In this document: piece after piece, positions 1 through 7,296 of the stretch
Layout of the letters: every line of letters starts with the position of its first letter
Position numbering within the stretch: the stretch's first letter is position 1
Assembly: GCA_025455505.1 (NCBI GenBank)
Contig: JALOMK010000231.1
Span: 1-8,682 of the forward strand
Length of the DNA: 8,682 bases
Origin: Bacteroidales bacterium
GTDB taxonomy: Bacteria > Bacteroidota > Bacteroidia > Bacteroidales > VadinHA17
Direction of reading: 5' to 3'
Notes under the pieces: model-generated
What the model was told of the DNA's origin: nothing
The model's database searches: none
Seen by the model: the letters and a program-made list of their open reading frames with translations, nothing else
Program-made: the position numbers and the translations under genes

Positions 1-1
1 A

Positions 2-1330
2 TTCATAGCCAGACATGTTAAGGGCTTTGATCTCTTTGCTGCATCCATATCAATGTCGCCCTCAGCAGCATCAGAAATCACAGGTGTGCCTGAAAAAACA
101 ATCCTTGAACTCGCTGTCCTGATAGGCAGGGGAGGACCTGTCACCTTCCTTCCAGGCTACGGGCTTCAGCGACACCTGAACGGAGGTCAGACAATTCGTG
201 CAATCCTTGCACTTGCAGTAATTACGGGAAATATAGGTAAAAGCGGGGCCGGTTTTAACTATGCAAACCTGCAAAGCTATGTATTCGACAGGATCAGGGA
301 ACCTGAATCTTACTATCCTGATGAGCAGAATGACAGGCCCTTCAGGCGAAAAATATCTATGGCAAGGCTGGGTGCCGACATGCTCAGCATAGCAGATCCC
401 ATGCTTAAGGCTGCCTGGGTGGAAAGGGGAAATCCGCTTCTCCAGTCACCTGACTCAGGAAATGTGAGGAAAGCATTCGCCAGGCTTGAATTCAAGCTTG
501 TGATAGACCAGTTCATGACAGATACAGCTGAAACTGCCGACATAATACTCCCCGCAAAAGATATTTTTGAACAGCCCGATATAGCAGGATCGTACTGGTC
601 TCCATATGTGCAGTACAAGCCGGCAATACTTGAGCCAAGGGGAGAGGTCAGACCTGAAAGCGAGATCTATTACCTGCTCGCTAAAAAGATGAAAATGGCT
701 GTCCCTGCTTCACTAATTCCGGAACCCGGGATCGAAAATATAAATGCCTGGCTCAAAAAACGGATTGAAGGATATACCAGTCTTACCCTGGACGATCTGA
801 AAAATGGTCCTGTTCTTGCTCCGGGTCTTGAGGAGATTGCTTTTGAAAACAAGATCTTCGGTACTCCTTCCGGAAAGATTGAACTACTCAGCGAAACAGC
901 TGAGAAATTATGGAATGTTTCCCCGCTTCCTGCGTACGTTGAAAATGTTTCCCCGGGAGAAAGCGGAAAGTACCCCTTGTCATTCATCACCCCGAATACA
1001 TCATCCAGAATTCATTCACAGTTCGGAAATCTTGACACAATCAGAAATTCAGTGGCCCCGCCGGGAGTGTCTATTTCCCCTTACGATGCCAGCTTAAGAG
1101 GCATTACCGACGGATGCATCGTGCGGGTCTTTAATGACAGGGGGGAATTAAGGAGCAGGGCTCTGGTGTCGAACAGGATTCCGGAAGGAACTATTGTGCT
1201 TCCAAACGGGATATGGCTAAGTGAAGGTGGTGGAGGTAACTTCCTGGTGAGCCCGGATGAGACTGATATGGGTTACGGAGCCGCCTTTCACGATACTAAA
1301 GCCGAAATTGAAAAGGTAATACAGGAATGA
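2..1330 (+). CDS. Molybdopterin (bis-PGD) oxidoreductase, DMSO reductase family, 5'-truncated by window edge
   Basis: This is the C-terminal part of the catalytic subunit of a DMSO-reductase-family molybdoenzyme. The frame is open from base 2, so the ATG at 53 is internal and the real start lies outside the window; 442 residues are visible. Family signatures include a GNPLLQSPD segment (428-454), the stretch DTAETADIILP (521-553) typical of this family, and a C-terminal dinucleotide-binding domain (about 965-1300) with R-I-H-S-Q at 1007-1021. The N-terminal Fe-S cysteines, the molybdenum ligand and any Tat signal are missing, so the substrate class (DMSO, polysulfide, thiosulfate, other) cannot be decided. 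The stop overlaps the next start as ATGA. Because the next gene encodes DmsB-like and DmsC-like parts, this is probably the A subunit of a membrane-bound A-BC complex exchanging electrons with the quinone pool. The family is secure; the substrate is unknown. Confidence 0.9.
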   Translation, partial: FIARHVKGFDLFAASISMSPSAASEITGVPEKTILELAVLIGRGGPVTFLPGYGLQRHLNGGQTIRAILALAVITGNIGKSGAGFNYANLQSYVFDRIREPESYYPDEQNDRPFRRKISMARLGADMLSIADPMLKAAWVERGNPLLQSPDSGNVRKAFARLEFKLVIDQFMTDTAETADIILPAKDIFEQPDIAGSYWSPYVQYKPAILEPRGEVRPESEIYYLLAKKMKMAVPASLIPEPGIENINAWLKKRIEGYTSLTLDDLKNGPVLAPGLEEIAFENKIFGTPSGKIELLSETAEKLWNVSPLPAYVENVSPGESGKYPLSFITPNTSSRIHSQFGNLDTIRNSVAPPGVSISPYDASLRGITDGCIVRVFNDRGELRSRALVSNRIPEGTIVLPNGIWLSEGGGGNFLVSPDETDMGYGAAFHDTKAEIEKVIQE

Positions 1331-2631
1331 GGAAGGGTTTCATCTTTGATCATGGAAGATGTACAGGATGCAATGCCTGTGCGGCAGCCTGTGTGCTTGA
1401 AAACAAATGGACAGTAAGGCCAAGAACAATCCTCAGCACTAACATAAATGTCATTCCTGCCCTCCCTCTGACAAACCTTTCAATCGCCTGCAATCACTGT
1501 GAAAAGGCCGTGTGTCTCGAGGGATGCCCAACAGGCGCAATCTCTAGGGATAATCTCAGCAGCTCGGTGCTCATTGATGGAATTAAGTGCCTGGGATGCC
1601 ATTACTGCCAATGGAATTGCCCCTATGATGCTCCAAAATATGACGAATCTCTTGGCATAACAGGCAAATGCACTTTTTGCAACACTCTCCTGAACGAGAA
1701 TCTGCCTCCTGCATGTTCCTCAGCTTGTCCGACCGGAGCGCTTTCATTCGGCATTATTCCTGACAGGATCGAAGGCGGCAGCCCAGTGTGGTTTCCGGTT
1801 CACCTAAACCCTGCACTGCACCTTGCCGGCAATTACAGCCTGCCACCATTGAGGATAGAACCCAAATCCCGATTCAGTGAAAACCATGAAGCGGAGAAGG
1901 AAAACAAAGGCAGGGTTATGCCTGAGTGGAGTCTCATAGTTTTCACTTTCCTGGCTTCAATGGCAGTTGCCGCTGCAATCTCATCGGCAGTGACGGGGTC
2001 CGGGATCAATGGCCTTCACCTTGTAATATTGCTAGGAGCTGCAATGCTGGCTTCCCTGTTCCATCTTGGTAAACCCCTGCGTTCATGGCGGGCACTGGTT
2101 AATATAAAGTCGTCACCTCTCAGCCGCGAAATACTTGCATATATTGCATTCTCGATGCTGTCACTCGCAGCTGCATTTTTTGAATCACCATACATCAACT
2201 TGGCTGCGGCTGCTTCCGGTGTTGCGCTCGTAATTCTCATAGACTGGGTGTATCACTATTCATCACAAGGCATTAATACAGTATTTAACAGCGGGCAGGC
2301 CTTTCTGACAGCCCTTCTTACAGCTTCATTCATTGCTGGTGAAACAATTGCTTTTTTATTCCTGGCAGCCCTGAGGATTTTGCTTTCAGCCAGGTATCTT
2401 GTAAGGGATAACAATATTCCGGCACTTGCTGCCCTTCGTGTATTCAGAATACTGGTACTGTTGCTGACATCTTCTGCCTTACTGCTGGTGCCTGGCGTCA
2501 GCGACAGGCTTTTTGTGCTTTTCTTCCTGCTTGGCGAATTATCAGACAGGATATTATTCTACAGCGACTTCAAACCTGTTAAATTGGAAGACCAAATTAA
2601 AGTATTTAACCTATGGCAAGGAAAAACATAA
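1327..2631 (+). CDS. Fused DmsB-like four-cluster ferredoxin and DmsC-like membrane anchor
   Basis: Electron-transfer and membrane-anchor subunit for the upstream molybdoenzyme. Residues 1-135 hold 16 cysteines in four groups: C12/15/18/22, C55/58/63/67, C88/91/94/98 and C115/118/130/134. This is the DmsB pattern, predicting four [4Fe-4S] clusters. A linker rich in charged residues (about 180-197) leads to a hydrophobic half (about 200-410) with roughly seven to eight membrane segments. It carries DmsC hallmarks: FHLGKP followed by SWRAL and LSREIL near 246-268, and GELSDRILFYSDF near the C-terminus. In E. coli DmsB and DmsC are separate proteins; here they form one uninterrupted 434-residue chain. 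The start overlaps the upstream stop (ATGA), implying translational coupling. Met198 at the domain junction could allow a separate anchor product, but nothing demands it. Electrons would run between quinone and the molybdenum centre through the four clusters. The direction of flow is not known. Confidence 0.9.
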   Translation: MRKGFIFDHGRCTGCNACAAACVLENKWTVRPRTILSTNINVIPALPLTNLSIACNHCEKAVCLEGCPTGAISRDNLSSSVLIDGIKCLGCHYCQWNCPYDAPKYDESLGITGKCTFCNTLLNENLPPACSSACPTGALSFGIIPDRIEGGSPVWFPVHLNPALHLAGNYSLPPLRIEPKSRFSENHEAEKENKGRVMPEWSLIVFTFLASMAVAAAISSAVTGSGINGLHLVILLGAAMLASLFHLGKPLRSWRALVNIKSSPLSREILAYIAFSMLSLAAAFFESPYINLAAAASGVALVILIDWVYHYSSQGINTVFNSGQAFLTALLTASFIAGETIAFLFLAALRILLSARYLVRDNNIPALAALRVFRILVLLLTSSALLLVPGVSDRLFVLFFLLGELSDRILFYSDFKPVKLEDQIKVFNLWQGKT

Positions 2632-3785
2632 ACAGCATCCGGATGCCGGTTTACCGTGATTCCGGTTTCGACCTTACAGATGCGGGCATAACGGCGGAAG
2701 CATTCAGCAACGAGTTGTCCAATTCAAGGGAACCTGATTTGTACATCTATTCAAGGTACAGGAACCCGACTGTTGTATCAGCTGAGGAGAGCATTATGGA
2801 ACTTGAAGGCTGCAATTGGGCACTCCTTGCACAGACGGGCATGGCAGCAATCGATATTGCCCTGTCTGTATTCCAGAATGGCAGGGATACCGGTCCCTGG
2901 CTTTTCTTTAACGAGATTTATGGAGGAACTATTTCCTTTGTTGAAAATATTCTGAAACAGAAAAGAGGAATTGATGCTCAGTATTTCAGTCCGGGCGAGA
3001 ATGGGTATGACCTCGACAAACTCGAAAAAACTCTTGCAGCAGTCAGGCCTGAGATTGTGTATGTTGAAACAGTGTCAAATCCACTTGTAATTGTTGCAGA
3101 TGTAACGAATGTTACAAAATTATGCGGGAAATACGGGGCAAAAGTGATTGTCGACAATACGTTTGCCACACCCTGGCTGTACAGGCCGCTTGAAGCCGGG
3201 ACAGAAATTGTAATTCACAGTGCGACAAAATACTTCTCTGGTCATGGAAACCTGACAGCCGGAGTCATCTGCGGCAATGATATGCAAATAATGCAGAAAG
3301 CATTGGAATACAGAAAATTTGCCGGGCATATGATTTCCCCGGATGATGCCTACAGGCTGCAGACCCAGATTAAGACCTTCAAACTGCGTTTTCCAAAACA
3401 GTGCCAGAATGCCCTTAATCTGGCTGGACTTCTTGACAAATCACCAGAAATAGAAAGAACTTTTTATCCGGGACTGGCTTCCCACGGGACAAATGACATC
3501 GCCAGGAGGCTTTTCAGGGATAAGGGCTTCGGAGCGATGATAACTTTCGACCTGAGAGGAAACAGCGCTGATGAAAAGCGTAAACGAAGAGACCGGTTCA
3601 TCGGGCTTGTAGCGGACAGGATCAGGCTGATTCCCACTCTGGGAGATTCCGAGACGATATTGATGCCTGTAGAGCCAGTATGGGGCTCAAAATACCCTGA
3701 ACCCGGGATGATAAGATTGTCAGTGGGCTTCGAGGAGTATGAAGAACTTGAAAACACGATTATTTCAGCCCTCGAAAGGGTTTAG
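2613..3785 (+). CDS. PLP-dependent Cys/Met metabolism enzyme (cystathionine gamma-synthase / methionine gamma-lyase family)
   Basis: A fold-type I PLP enzyme of the trans-sulfuration family, which performs gamma-elimination or gamma-replacement on methionine, homocysteine or O-acyl-homoserine. Visible signatures are YSRYRNPT (46-53; cofactor phosphate site from the neighbouring subunit), Tyr103 in YGGT stacking on PLP, Asp181 in DNTFATP, Schiff-base Lys206 in SATKYFSGH, and Arg368 in RLSVGFE for the substrate carboxylate. The Asp181-Lys206 spacing equals that of methionine gamma-lyase (D186-K211). The cysteine typical of true methionine gamma-lyases (YGC) is glycine (Gly105), which favours a synthase or cystathionine-lyase type, though not decisively. 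The N-terminal arm ahead of the MPVYRDSGF segment is only 10 residues; an in-frame stop at 2607-2609 rules out an earlier start. The gene overlaps the anchor gene by 19 bases, so it is probably translated from the same mRNA as the molybdoenzyme. The exact reaction is unresolved. Confidence 0.88.
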   Translation: MARKNINSIRMPVYRDSGFDLTDAGITAEAFSNELSNSREPDLYIYSRYRNPTVVSAEESIMELEGCNWALLAQTGMAAIDIALSVFQNGRDTGPWLFFNEIYGGTISFVENILKQKRGIDAQYFSPGENGYDLDKLEKTLAAVRPEIVYVETVSNPLVIVADVTNVTKLCGKYGAKVIVDNTFATPWLYRPLEAGTEIVIHSATKYFSGHGNLTAGVICGNDMQIMQKALEYRKFAGHMISPDDAYRLQTQIKTFKLRFPKQCQNALNLAGLLDKSPEIERTFYPGLASHGTNDIARRLFRDKGFGAMITFDLRGNSADEKRKRRDRFIGLVADRIRLIPTLGDSETILMPVEPVWGSKYPEPGMIRLSVGFEEYEELENTIISALERV

Positions 3786-3790
3786 CCCTT
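3776..3790. terminator. Short inverted repeat across the convergent stop codons (possible weak bidirectional terminator)
   Basis: AAGGG (3776-3780) and CCCTT (3786-3790) form a perfect 5-bp stem around a 5-base loop. The PLP gene stop (TAG) is the end of the loop and the ung stop (TAA, minus strand) overlaps the right arm. There is no clear T-tract and the stem is short, so this may be chance; it is the only terminator-like structure at the junction. Confidence 0.22.
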
Positions 3791-4454
3791 AATGCCAGTC
3801 AATTGGCGAGATGCCGTTTTGCTGAAGATAGGTATTACACCTGCTGAAGTGCCTGTTTCCGAAGAAGCCCCTTGATGCTGACAGGGGAGACGGATGCACC
3901 GACTCAAGCACAAGATGGCATGACCTGTCAATGGATTCACCTTTCTTCTGTGCATAGGCACCCCACAGAAAGAAAACAAGGTTTTTCCTGCGCTTGTTGA
4001 GAGCTGTTATCACACTGTCTGTGAACTCTTCCCATCCTTTTCTCTGGTGCGAACCAGCCTGGTGAGCTCTTACAGTGAGAGTTGCATTGAGAAGAAGTAC
4101 ACCCTGCCGTGCCCAGCGTGTAAGGTCACCGCTTGAAGGCCTTGCAATTGAAAGGTCAGACTCCAGTTCCTTGAATATATTTATAAGGCTGGGCGGAAAG
4201 TCAACGCCTTCCCTTACTGAAAAGCACAGACCATGTGCCTGTCCGGGACCGTGATATGGATCCTGTCCAATGATTACAGCTTTGACATTGTCAAAGGGAC
4301 AAAGATTTAATGCATTGAAAATGAGGCTACCGGGAGGATATATTGTATTGTTGATGTATTCATTTCTTACAAAGGCGGCCAGCCTGATGAAATAATCCTT
4401 GCTGAATTCTTCATTCAGAACATCCTTCCAGCCCGCCTCCATCTTTACATCCAT
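3789..4454 (-). CDS. ung: Uracil-DNA glycosylase, family 1
   Basis: Removes uracil from DNA after cytosine deamination or dUMP misincorporation, starting base-excision repair in the cytoplasm. At 221 residues it has normal full length (E. coli Ung is 229). The catalytic water-activating motif GQDPYHGPG lies at 63-71 with Asp65. The segment [17 protein letters not shown] carries the uracil-recognition asparagine. The C-terminal [13 protein letters not shown] motif contains His187, at the same number as the catalytic histidine of the E. coli enzyme. All family-1 motifs are intact, so it should be active. It is the last gene of the minus-strand run, 28 bases after the in-frame stop of the disrupted DUF486 gene, and converges on the PLP gene with three bases between stops. 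Met5 is a possible alternative start. Nothing ties it functionally to the biosynthetic genes upstream; it is probably a housekeeping passenger. Confidence 0.97.
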   Translation of the reverse strand: MDVKMEAGWKDVLNEEFSKDYFIRLAAFVRNEYINNTIYPPGSLIFNALNLCPFDNVKAVIIGQDPYHGPGQAHGLCFSVREGVDFPPSLINIFKELESDLSIARPSSGDLTRWARQGVLLLNATLTVRAHQAGSHQRKGWEEFTDSVITALNKRRKNLVFFLWGAYAQKKGESIDRSCHLVLESVHPSPLSASRGFFGNRHFSRCNTYLQQNGISPIDWH

Positions 4455-4475
4455 GGATAAAATCAGGAGTTTCTC

Positions 4476-4505
4476 CTATTTTTTAAATATAAAGTATACT
4501 GCTGA
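4476..4505 (-). pseudogene. Out-of-frame remnant of the DUF486 C-terminus
   Basis: Read one base off the DUF486 frame, this stretch gives S-A-V-Y-F-I-F-K-K and then TAG. Members of the family commonly end with an AVYFIFKK-like or AVFFIFK-like hydrophobic tail, so this is probably the original 3' end, now disconnected. It overlaps the current in-frame stop (TAA at 4483-4485). The comparison with the family is from memory, not from an alignment. Confidence 0.6.
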
Positions 4506-4806
4506 ACTGTTCGGTCCTGAATACGACAAGAGTGAACCCGGTGAACACAAGTATCGAGACAACTTCCTGTATAACTTTAAGTTCAACAAGTGAGAATGGG
4601 CCTCCGGTGCCCTGGTAGCCAATCCTGTTTGCAGGCACCTGCAGCGAATACTCGAAGAATGCTATTCCCCAGCTGAAGAGGATTACTGTAAAAATACCGA
4701 TGTTTTCAAACCTGCTCATTGTCTTCAGTTTCAGGTGACCATACCAGGCAAATGTCATGAATGCATTCGACATTATCAGAAGCACTATAGTATTTAATCC
4801 CTTCAT
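4483..4806 (-). CDS. DUF486 / small DMT-family membrane protein, 3' end disrupted
   Basis: A small integral membrane protein of the DUF486 (COG3169, 'DMT family protein') group, whose transport substrate is unknown. The chosen start gives MKGLNTIVLLIMSN, the usual family beginning. A longer reading would extend into the GNAT gene through a non-hydrophobic, cysteine- and arginine-rich leader and is unlikely. Family motifs present are SNAFMTFAWYGHLK, SWGIAFFEY, QVPANRIGYQGTGGPFSL and LKVIQEV. About three membrane helices are visible (roughly 5-24, 33-52 and 75-97). After residue 101 (RTEQF) the frame runs into SSILYI and stops, where the family normally continues with a WNH-containing stretch and a fourth helix. 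A frame one base over at 4476-4505 encodes SAVYFIFKK and a stop, which resembles the expected family C-terminus. A deletion of about 40 bases with frameshift near the 3' end is the simplest explanation. The 107-residue product may be non-functional. Confidence 0.8.
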   Translation of the reverse strand: MKGLNTIVLLIMSNAFMTFAWYGHLKLKTMSRFENIGIFTVILFSWGIAFFEYSLQVPANRIGYQGTGGPFSLVELKVIQEVVSILVFTGFTLVVFRTEQFSSILYI

Positions 4807-4840
4807 CTGATGCTTTCTTATCTTGGCAGAAAATCTGCTG

Positions 4841-5320
4841 CTACAAAGTCTTGACGTATATCTGTTTCGGATCGCCGGGGCCATAGAATTCACGCAGGCT
4901 GGCTTCAAGAGTGTACCCGTTCCTTATATAAAATGATTGAGTGGAATCGTATAGAGGCCGCCCGGAAGTCTCGATCCAAAGAATACCGCACCCCCTCTCC
5001 CTGGCATCATCTTCACAGGCCTTAAGAAGCAGAGAACCAAGCTTCTTGTTTCGTGATTCCTGGTGCACGGCAATCCAGTATAAATCCCATGAATGTGTTG
5101 AGAAGGCGTTTTTGCCGTAGTTTGCAAATGCGACGAGCCCGTCTTCGTCCCGCACCGTTATCCAGTAATAACCGCTGCCATCCATCCCTTTCTCAAGGGT
5201 TTCATCAGCAATGCCGAGGGCGGTTTCAATTTCAAATTCATAGAAATACCCTGATGATCTGAGGATGTCCTCGATACCCTTACGGTCGTCTGCTGTTATG
5301 CCTTTTGCTATTTCTGTCAT
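4841..5320 (-). CDS. GNAT-family N-acetyltransferase
   Basis: Transfers an acetyl group from acetyl-CoA to an amine, with a single GNAT domain over the full 159 residues. The core beta4-alpha3 region is WDLYWIAVHQESRNKKLGSLLL (written here in parts: WDLYWIAV at 78-85, then RNKKLGSLLL at 90-99), the acetyl-CoA pyrophosphate loop. The first loop glycine of the usual R/Q-x-x-G-x-G/A motif is replaced by lysine while the second remains. Later come SFYIRNGY (129-136) and FYGPGDPKQIYVK (145-157). The start lies three bases after the stop of the upstream ATP-grasp gene, so the two are almost certainly co-translated. In this operon it is the natural candidate to acetylate beta-lysine or a beta-lysine conjugate. 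That would parallel the archaeal AblA-AblB pair that makes N-epsilon-acetyl-beta-lysine, although the role here is inferred only from position. An acetyltransferase for another small amine remains possible. Confidence 0.87.
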   Translation of the reverse strand: MTEIAKGITADDRKGIEDILRSSGYFYEFEIETALGIADETLEKGMDGSGYYWITVRDEDGLVAFANYGKNAFSTHSWDLYWIAVHQESRNKKLGSLLLKACEDDARERGCGILWIETSGRPLYDSTQSFYIRNGYTLEASLREFYGPGDPKQIYVKTL

Positions 5321-5323
5321 AAG

Positions 5324-6292
5324 TTACCTGTTCAGGTCATTTATTATTCTTGAAAGAACTTCGGTGAACTTGTAATTTCCCTGTTTTGTTGCTGATACAA
5401 AGCCACCCTCCGGTGAAATGCATGGATTTGCGTTTACTTCAACAACGAAAACATTTTCGTTGCTGTCAGCTCTCATGTCTACCCTGGCGTAGCCCCTGAG
5501 GCCAAATAGCTGCCAGCATTTCATTGCAGTTTCACGGAGAGAGTTCTCAAGGCCCCTGCTTAACTTCTCTCCCGGGAAATCCCTGACTGTATTCTCATAT
5601 TCAAAGGTGTCCATTTCCCACTTGGCCTTAAAATCAATTATCCTTGGCCTGCTTTCATCATAACCAACGAATACAATCTCCGCCGTTGGCATAATTTCAG
5701 GACCTTCAGGTCCGGCCAGCATACTGAGGTTAAATTCCCGTCCATCGATGAACTCTTCAATAAACCAGTGAGAATCCGAGAGCCCCCTGAACTTCTCTTC
5801 GTATCCTGGTTCATAATAGAAAACTGAATCACTTGTTATTCCAAGGGAACCGTCCTCCCAAATTGGTTTTATTATGTACCTTTTCCCGGGCACAAGTTTC
5901 TTAAATTCTGAAGGAAAAAGGAATTCTGCTGTCCGGATACCGGCAAGTTTCATCATCCGGCTCGCAATCACCTTGCTGGTTGTGAGAAAAATTGCATCAT
6001 GAGGATTCCCGGAATAAGGGATAGAATTCACGTTCAGGAGAGCCGGTACAAAATAATTTAGTTCACCTTTATTGCTGATCGATTCAACAAGGTTGAATAC
6101 GAAATCCGGCTTCTCAGCAACAAGCGCCGACATTTCGTTTAGAAAGTCAGATGTAAAACCTTTGCGGGCAACTTCAATACCAAGCTCAGCGAGATGTGCC
6201 GCAATATGATCTGCCTGTTCCAATACGTCGAGCTCGTCTTCGAGAGCACCCTCTCCGGGCTGGTTATATATGATTGTACACTTTTTAAGCAT
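5324..6292 (-). CDS. ATP-grasp ligase, D-Ala-D-Ala ligase-like (second paralogue)
   Basis: A carboxylate-amine ligase of the ATP-grasp superfamily, 322 residues, complete. It would activate a carboxylate as an acyl phosphate with ATP and join it to an amine. ATP-binding elements are YIIKPIWEDGSLGI (139-152, Lys142) and FIEEFIDGREF (177-187). The metal and phosphate site is ARVDMRAD with Arg270 and Asp272, followed by EVNANP with Glu285 and Asn287; the 13-residue D-to-E spacing is that of true Ddl enzymes. The N-terminal GGxSxE substrate motif of Ddl is absent, and the Ddl EGSS loop is replaced by EDGSLG, so D-Ala is probably not the substrate. It is clearly diverged from the neighbouring ligase, suggesting different acceptors or donors. 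It sits 23 bases downstream of that ligase and 3 bases upstream of the GNAT gene. Substrates are unknown; amino-acid or beta-amino-acid ligation is inferred. Confidence 0.85.
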   Translation of the reverse strand: MLKKCTIIYNQPGEGALEDELDVLEQADHIAAHLAELGIEVARKGFTSDFLNEMSALVAEKPDFVFNLVESISNKGELNYFVPALLNVNSIPYSGNPHDAIFLTTSKVIASRMMKLAGIRTAEFLFPSEFKKLVPGKRYIIKPIWEDGSLGITSDSVFYYEPGYEEKFRGLSDSHWFIEEFIDGREFNLSMLAGPEGPEIMPTAEIVFVGYDESRPRIIDFKAKWEMDTFEYENTVRDFPGEKLSRGLENSLRETAMKCWQLFGLRGYARVDMRADSNENVFVVEVNANPCISPEGGFVSATKQGNYKFTEVLSRIINDLNR

Positions 6293-6315
6293 CCTGAAGT
6301 TGTTTTATTATAAGA

Positions 6316-7287
6316 TCAATCAAGCCCTGCTCTTCCAATCGCAGCCTTCATTATCATTTCGAGCAATTGCTGGTACTCGATACCGTACATACGAGCCAGG
6401 ATAGGGAGGTCGGAATGCACCGGATTCAAACCGGCCAGGGGATTAGCCTCTATGAAACAAATCTTTCCGTGCCTGTCAGCCTTAAGATCAATTCTGCCGG
6501 CATCGACGGCGTCGAGGGCTTTCCATGCCCGGAGAGCAACCTGCATGCATTCGTCTGCAATGTCCGGGGAAAGGGGCTTGTATTTGCAGTAATCCTGGTA
6601 ATTCTCCTTAACTTCAACTGAATAGGGGAGGTTGTCAGCAGTTATAACTTCCATGCCGCCAATTGCAAGAGCCGCCTGTCCGTAGCCAACAACACCTACT
6701 GTGAATTCCCTGCCGGGCAGGTATTCCTCCACAAGGGCCGGCTGGTTGAATTCAGAAAGTATCCACTCCACCATGCTCCTCAGCTCCTCCTGCGAATTGA
6801 CAAGGCTCTTTGAGGTTATTCCCTTGCCTGTTCCTTCCGACACGGGTTTCACGAAGAGAGGATAATCGAGGCTGATTGCCGAAAGTTCCTTAATATCTGA
6901 AATCAGGCTGCCGGGGCTGACGGGGACACCTGCTTCATTTACTACGAGCTTTGCCAGGTGCTTGTTAAGAGATACACCCATTATGACAGGGCCGCTGAAT
7001 ACATATGGTATCCTGTACTGGTCAAGAATTGCAGGGACTACCGACTCACGGCCGTCGCCATAAAGACCTTCTGCAATGTTGAACACAATGTCCCATCTTT
7101 TGCCTGCTGCCAGGGCATCTATAAGCTGGAAGGCATTGCCCACAGGATCAGTTTCATGACCCATCTGCCGAAGGGCATCTTCAATTGCATCAACAGTTTC
7201 CTGCTTGTCAAACTCCGCAGTTTCATCCATGGAATATCCGCGGTCGAGGTACCACGACCGAAGATCAAATGTTAGGCCTACTCTCAT
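6316..7287 (-). CDS. ATP-grasp ligase, D-Ala-D-Ala ligase-like (first paralogue)
   Basis: A complete 323-residue ATP-grasp ligase with the three-domain Ddl layout: an N-terminal domain with DIVFNIAEG (66-74) and IPYVFSGP (93-100), a central ATP domain with FVKPVSEGTGKGI (145-157, Lys147) and LVEEYLPGREFTVGVVG (185-201), and a C-terminal site GRIDLKAD and EANPLAGLNP. Arg265, Asp267, Glu280 and Asn282 match the metal- and phosphate-binding residues of E. coli DdlB in identity and spacing. The ending HSDLPILARMYGI is very Ddl-like. The GGxSxE motif that positions the first D-Ala is missing, and the region around DETAEFDKQET is different, so annotation as a cell-wall Ddl would be unsafe. It starts nine bases after the kamA stop, implying that it acts on the KamA product or on a partner of it. 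A peptidoglycan-related role cannot be excluded. Confidence 0.87.
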   Translation of the reverse strand: MRVGLTFDLRSWYLDRGYSMDETAEFDKQETVDAIEDALRQMGHETDPVGNAFQLIDALAAGKRWDIVFNIAEGLYGDGRESVVPAILDQYRIPYVFSGPVIMGVSLNKHLAKLVVNEAGVPVSPGSLISDIKELSAISLDYPLFVKPVSEGTGKGITSKSLVNSQEELRSMVEWILSEFNQPALVEEYLPGREFTVGVVGYGQAALAIGGMEVITADNLPYSVEVKENYQDYCKYKPLSPDIADECMQVALRAWKALDAVDAGRIDLKADRHGKICFIEANPLAGLNPVHSDLPILARMYGIEYQQLLEMIMKAAIGRAGLD

Positions 7288-7296
7288 CAGATAGTT

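Noticed and set aside
1918..2631. Separate DmsC-like gene starting at internal Met198.
   Set aside because: The frame is continuous with the ferredoxin half and there is no stop between them; a fusion is the simpler reading.
4826..4838. GCAGA-AAA-TCTGC inverted repeat between the GNAT and DUF486 genes.
   Set aside because: A 5-bp stem with a 3-base loop and no T-tract in a 34-base gap is weak evidence for a terminator or processing site.
4807..4908. Longer N-terminal reading of the DUF486 gene starting at 4908.
   Set aside because: The extra 34 residues overlap the GNAT gene, lack family similarity, and precede the normal MKGLNT start.
6316..7287. Annotation as the cell-wall enzyme Ddl.
   Set aside because: The GGxSxE substrate motif is missing and the context is an aminomutase operon, not a mur/fts cluster.
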